Below are positions 62,493-64,000 of a DNA stretch of 64,000 nt, one piece after another (within the stretch, counting starts at the first letter, position 1; the number at the start of each line of letters is the position of its first letter). Both the position numbers and the translations under genes were made by a program. The DNA comes from Phlebiopsis flavidoalba. Its lineage: Eukaryota; Basidiomycota; Agaricomycetes; Polyporales; Phanerochaetaceae. Under the pieces are notes generated by a model that was not told the origin of the DNA, did not search any database, and saw nothing but the letters and a program-made list of their open reading frames with translations. The stretch is from positions 1 to 64,000 of the forward strand of contig JAOCPU010000079.1 in the NCBI GenBank assembly GCA_035772785.1, read 5' to 3'.

Positions 62493-62839
62493 TTAGCCAA
62501 GTTTCACCGATTCCTGTAAAGTCCAGGGATAGGGATTATCGGGTAATAGGCCGGCCCCGGGCTCAGGCTGGCGTCCCGTCGGAGCGTTCAGAACGCGCGC
62601 GAAACGTTTGATGTCCCAGTTTGGGAGTTGTGTCCTCCGACCGCGAAACATCCAATTCCTTCGGATTTCCTTACCCTTGTTCTCATGATGTCCAGCGGCC
62701 AGGCATTGGACATAAACTCCAGACATGCGATCTAATCTCGGCGTACCCTATAAGACAAGTCGTGACTCTGCTACGAGTCGGGTACAGACACCCCTCGACT
62801 TGATACACGGGACTGATACCGTACGAACATTTATTCTCT

Positions 62840-63750
62840 CGCCTGTCTGTGTCCGATGTTTTTAAACGAACATTTTCTTCCCCAATAAAGTTCAAGCGCC
62901 TCAACGCACCACTCTTCACACGCGAATCCTACTCTCGATCAAGAGCGTGAAGGTATGGTTCTTGACCCCGAAGAAATCGCACCCGAAGTCCCAGATATCC
63001 TTCTTCGAGGAACACATTCTTCTCCTTCTCCTCTACCTGACAAGACTTCTTTGAAACTTGTTGTTCAAACGACTCCGGGAGCAAGGAAAATTAACAAGTC
63101 CTAAGACATGGATGAATTGGCCCACAGCCGTCCAAATCTAGCGCCAACTTCTGAGTACCTTTAGACCACCGTCTGCGAATGGATTACACGCTAAGTTGCA
63201 GACGCGTATTTCGGTGTGGTGCGTGTCTAAGCGATTTCTGCACAATCGACGTAATCATGTTTGCGCTGGATCGAAGAATCCTATGCTCGTTTGCGGGAAG
63301 TTACGTAGTGGGGGGGGGGGGGCATTCGCAGCACAAGGGTGAAACCACGCACGCCTATTGCCGAATGCGTCGGCTCGCCACCGGCAAGAAGTCTCGCGAA
63401 AGATGACGATAGCATTGAAGACGCGCGGCGGGGGACCGAGTCGGATGGGCTCTGCGAAGAGATCGTAATAGAAGAACCAAAGGGGCAGTTCGACATACGA
63501 CCTAGGGCTCTTCCGCAGGCTCTTGGGCGCGCAGGGCGAGAACCCCTGGCTCTTCCAAGGCTCCACGATTGAACGGTGAAGCCCAGAGCGGTCGTGCGTG
63601 GTAGCGCATGTTCTATGAAATGAACTATCGCGAGTCCTGTAGTCTCGTAGTGTATCTGTAAACCTTTCCATCTCGTCCTATAGACTTTATCGGAACTTCA
63701 CTCTCTGTCCATTCTAGTTTGTTAATGCATGTCGTTGGAATGTTCTGCAA
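62840..63750 (+). pseudogene. Kinase-less FunK1 copy (internal deletion)
   Basis: The plus strand here is similar to the minus strand of the FunK1 gene at 31.7-35.1 kb. The first part (62840-63165) matches 35100-34680: gtccttcttcgaggaac.catt, gacaag.cttctttgaaacttgt and tccaaatct.gcgcc are shared, and the translation has PDKTSLKLVV as in the parent (PDKASLKLVV). The second part (63187-63575) matches 32225-31914: tatttcg, gacgtaatc and atcaagaatcctacgctcg-like runs, and the tail SPPARSLAKDDDSIEDA parallels SPPARSPAEIDDNIEDT. Similarity continues past the stop (63572) through the 3' flank: tctcgtagtgtatctgtaaa and aatgcatgtcgttggaat at 63644-63742 match 31820-31690. The 2.4 kb that encode the kinase domain are absent. 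In-frame stops interrupt the first part. Confidence 0.85.
63310..63322 (+). repeat. Poly-G run (13 G) in the FunK1 relic
   Basis: Thirteen consecutive G residues lie where the parent FunK1 gene has ordinary sequence (near 32110 on the minus strand), so the run arose after the duplication or is an assembly artefact. Confidence 0.9.
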
Positions 63751-64000
63751 TTTTAGTGCGTTTGCCGTTCGTCACGGTCAGGAATCGTATCAAGAGTAAA
63801 TGACGTTGTCATCGCACCAGCTGAGCACTGCAAATTAGTCACCCATGTCTGCCTGCTGAAAGCCAATTCCTGTGCCGTCTTTTGCACATCACATAAACAT
63901 AACCCCCTACGGAGGTGGGGTGTGCAGCACACTTTGAGCATTCACTCATAGGATTCATGGGTGTAGTACGCCGCTGGCCCTAGTCTCCCAAAGGCAGAGC

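Overview
The window looks like nuclear DNA of a filamentous basidiomycete, probably an Agaricomycete. The recognisable genes are split by short (about 50-70 bp) GT...AG introns. Several families are typical of that group: a fungal-type FunK1 protein kinase, a BTB/POZ protein of the mushroom type, a DUF2235 alpha/beta-hydrolase joined to WD40 repeats, a full-size PDR-type ABC transporter and a fungal medium-chain oxidoreductase. No bacterial operons, CRISPR arrays, rRNA or convincing tRNA genes were seen.

Layout. 1-4.25 kb: nothing recognised. 4.3-6.0 kb (-): C2H2 zinc-finger protein. 6-17.2 kb: about 50% GC, no gene recognised. 17.4-30.3 kb: GC-rich and gene-dense, with beta-carbonic anhydrase (+), PDR ABC transporter (-), M20 amidohydrolase (-) and a Ser/Pro-rich protein (+). 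31.7-35.1 kb (-): FunK1 kinase. 35-42 kb: mostly blank, with a possible broken P450 at 37.2-38.5 kb. 42.2-47.3 kb: a protein tail with a Cys cluster (-), an aldo/keto reductase (-) and, divergently, a zinc-free medium-chain NAD(P)H oxidoreductase (+). 47.4-49.7 kb: a short inverted repeat around hydrophobic reading frames. 50.7-56.5 kb (+): a long disordered protein and a membrane-anchored coiled-coil protein. 56.6-63.8 kb (+): a BTB gene, the DUF2235-WD40 gene, a second partial copy of the BTB 5' region, and a FunK1 copy that has lost its kinase domain.

Nearly every recognisable gene is interrupted by single-base insertions or deletions, while splice sites and local coding similarity stay good. 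The same pattern in unrelated housekeeping-like and accessory genes points first to an unpolished long-read consensus and only second to pseudogenes. Gene boundaries are therefore approximate and most reading frames must be followed across frame changes.

The most interesting region is the right end (56.6-63.8 kb). A hydrolase-plus-propeller gene, whose architecture recalls fungal NLR-like or allorecognition proteins, sits between two diverged copies of a BTB 5' segment and next to a kinase-less FunK1 copy. This suggests a local duplication and turnover hot spot.
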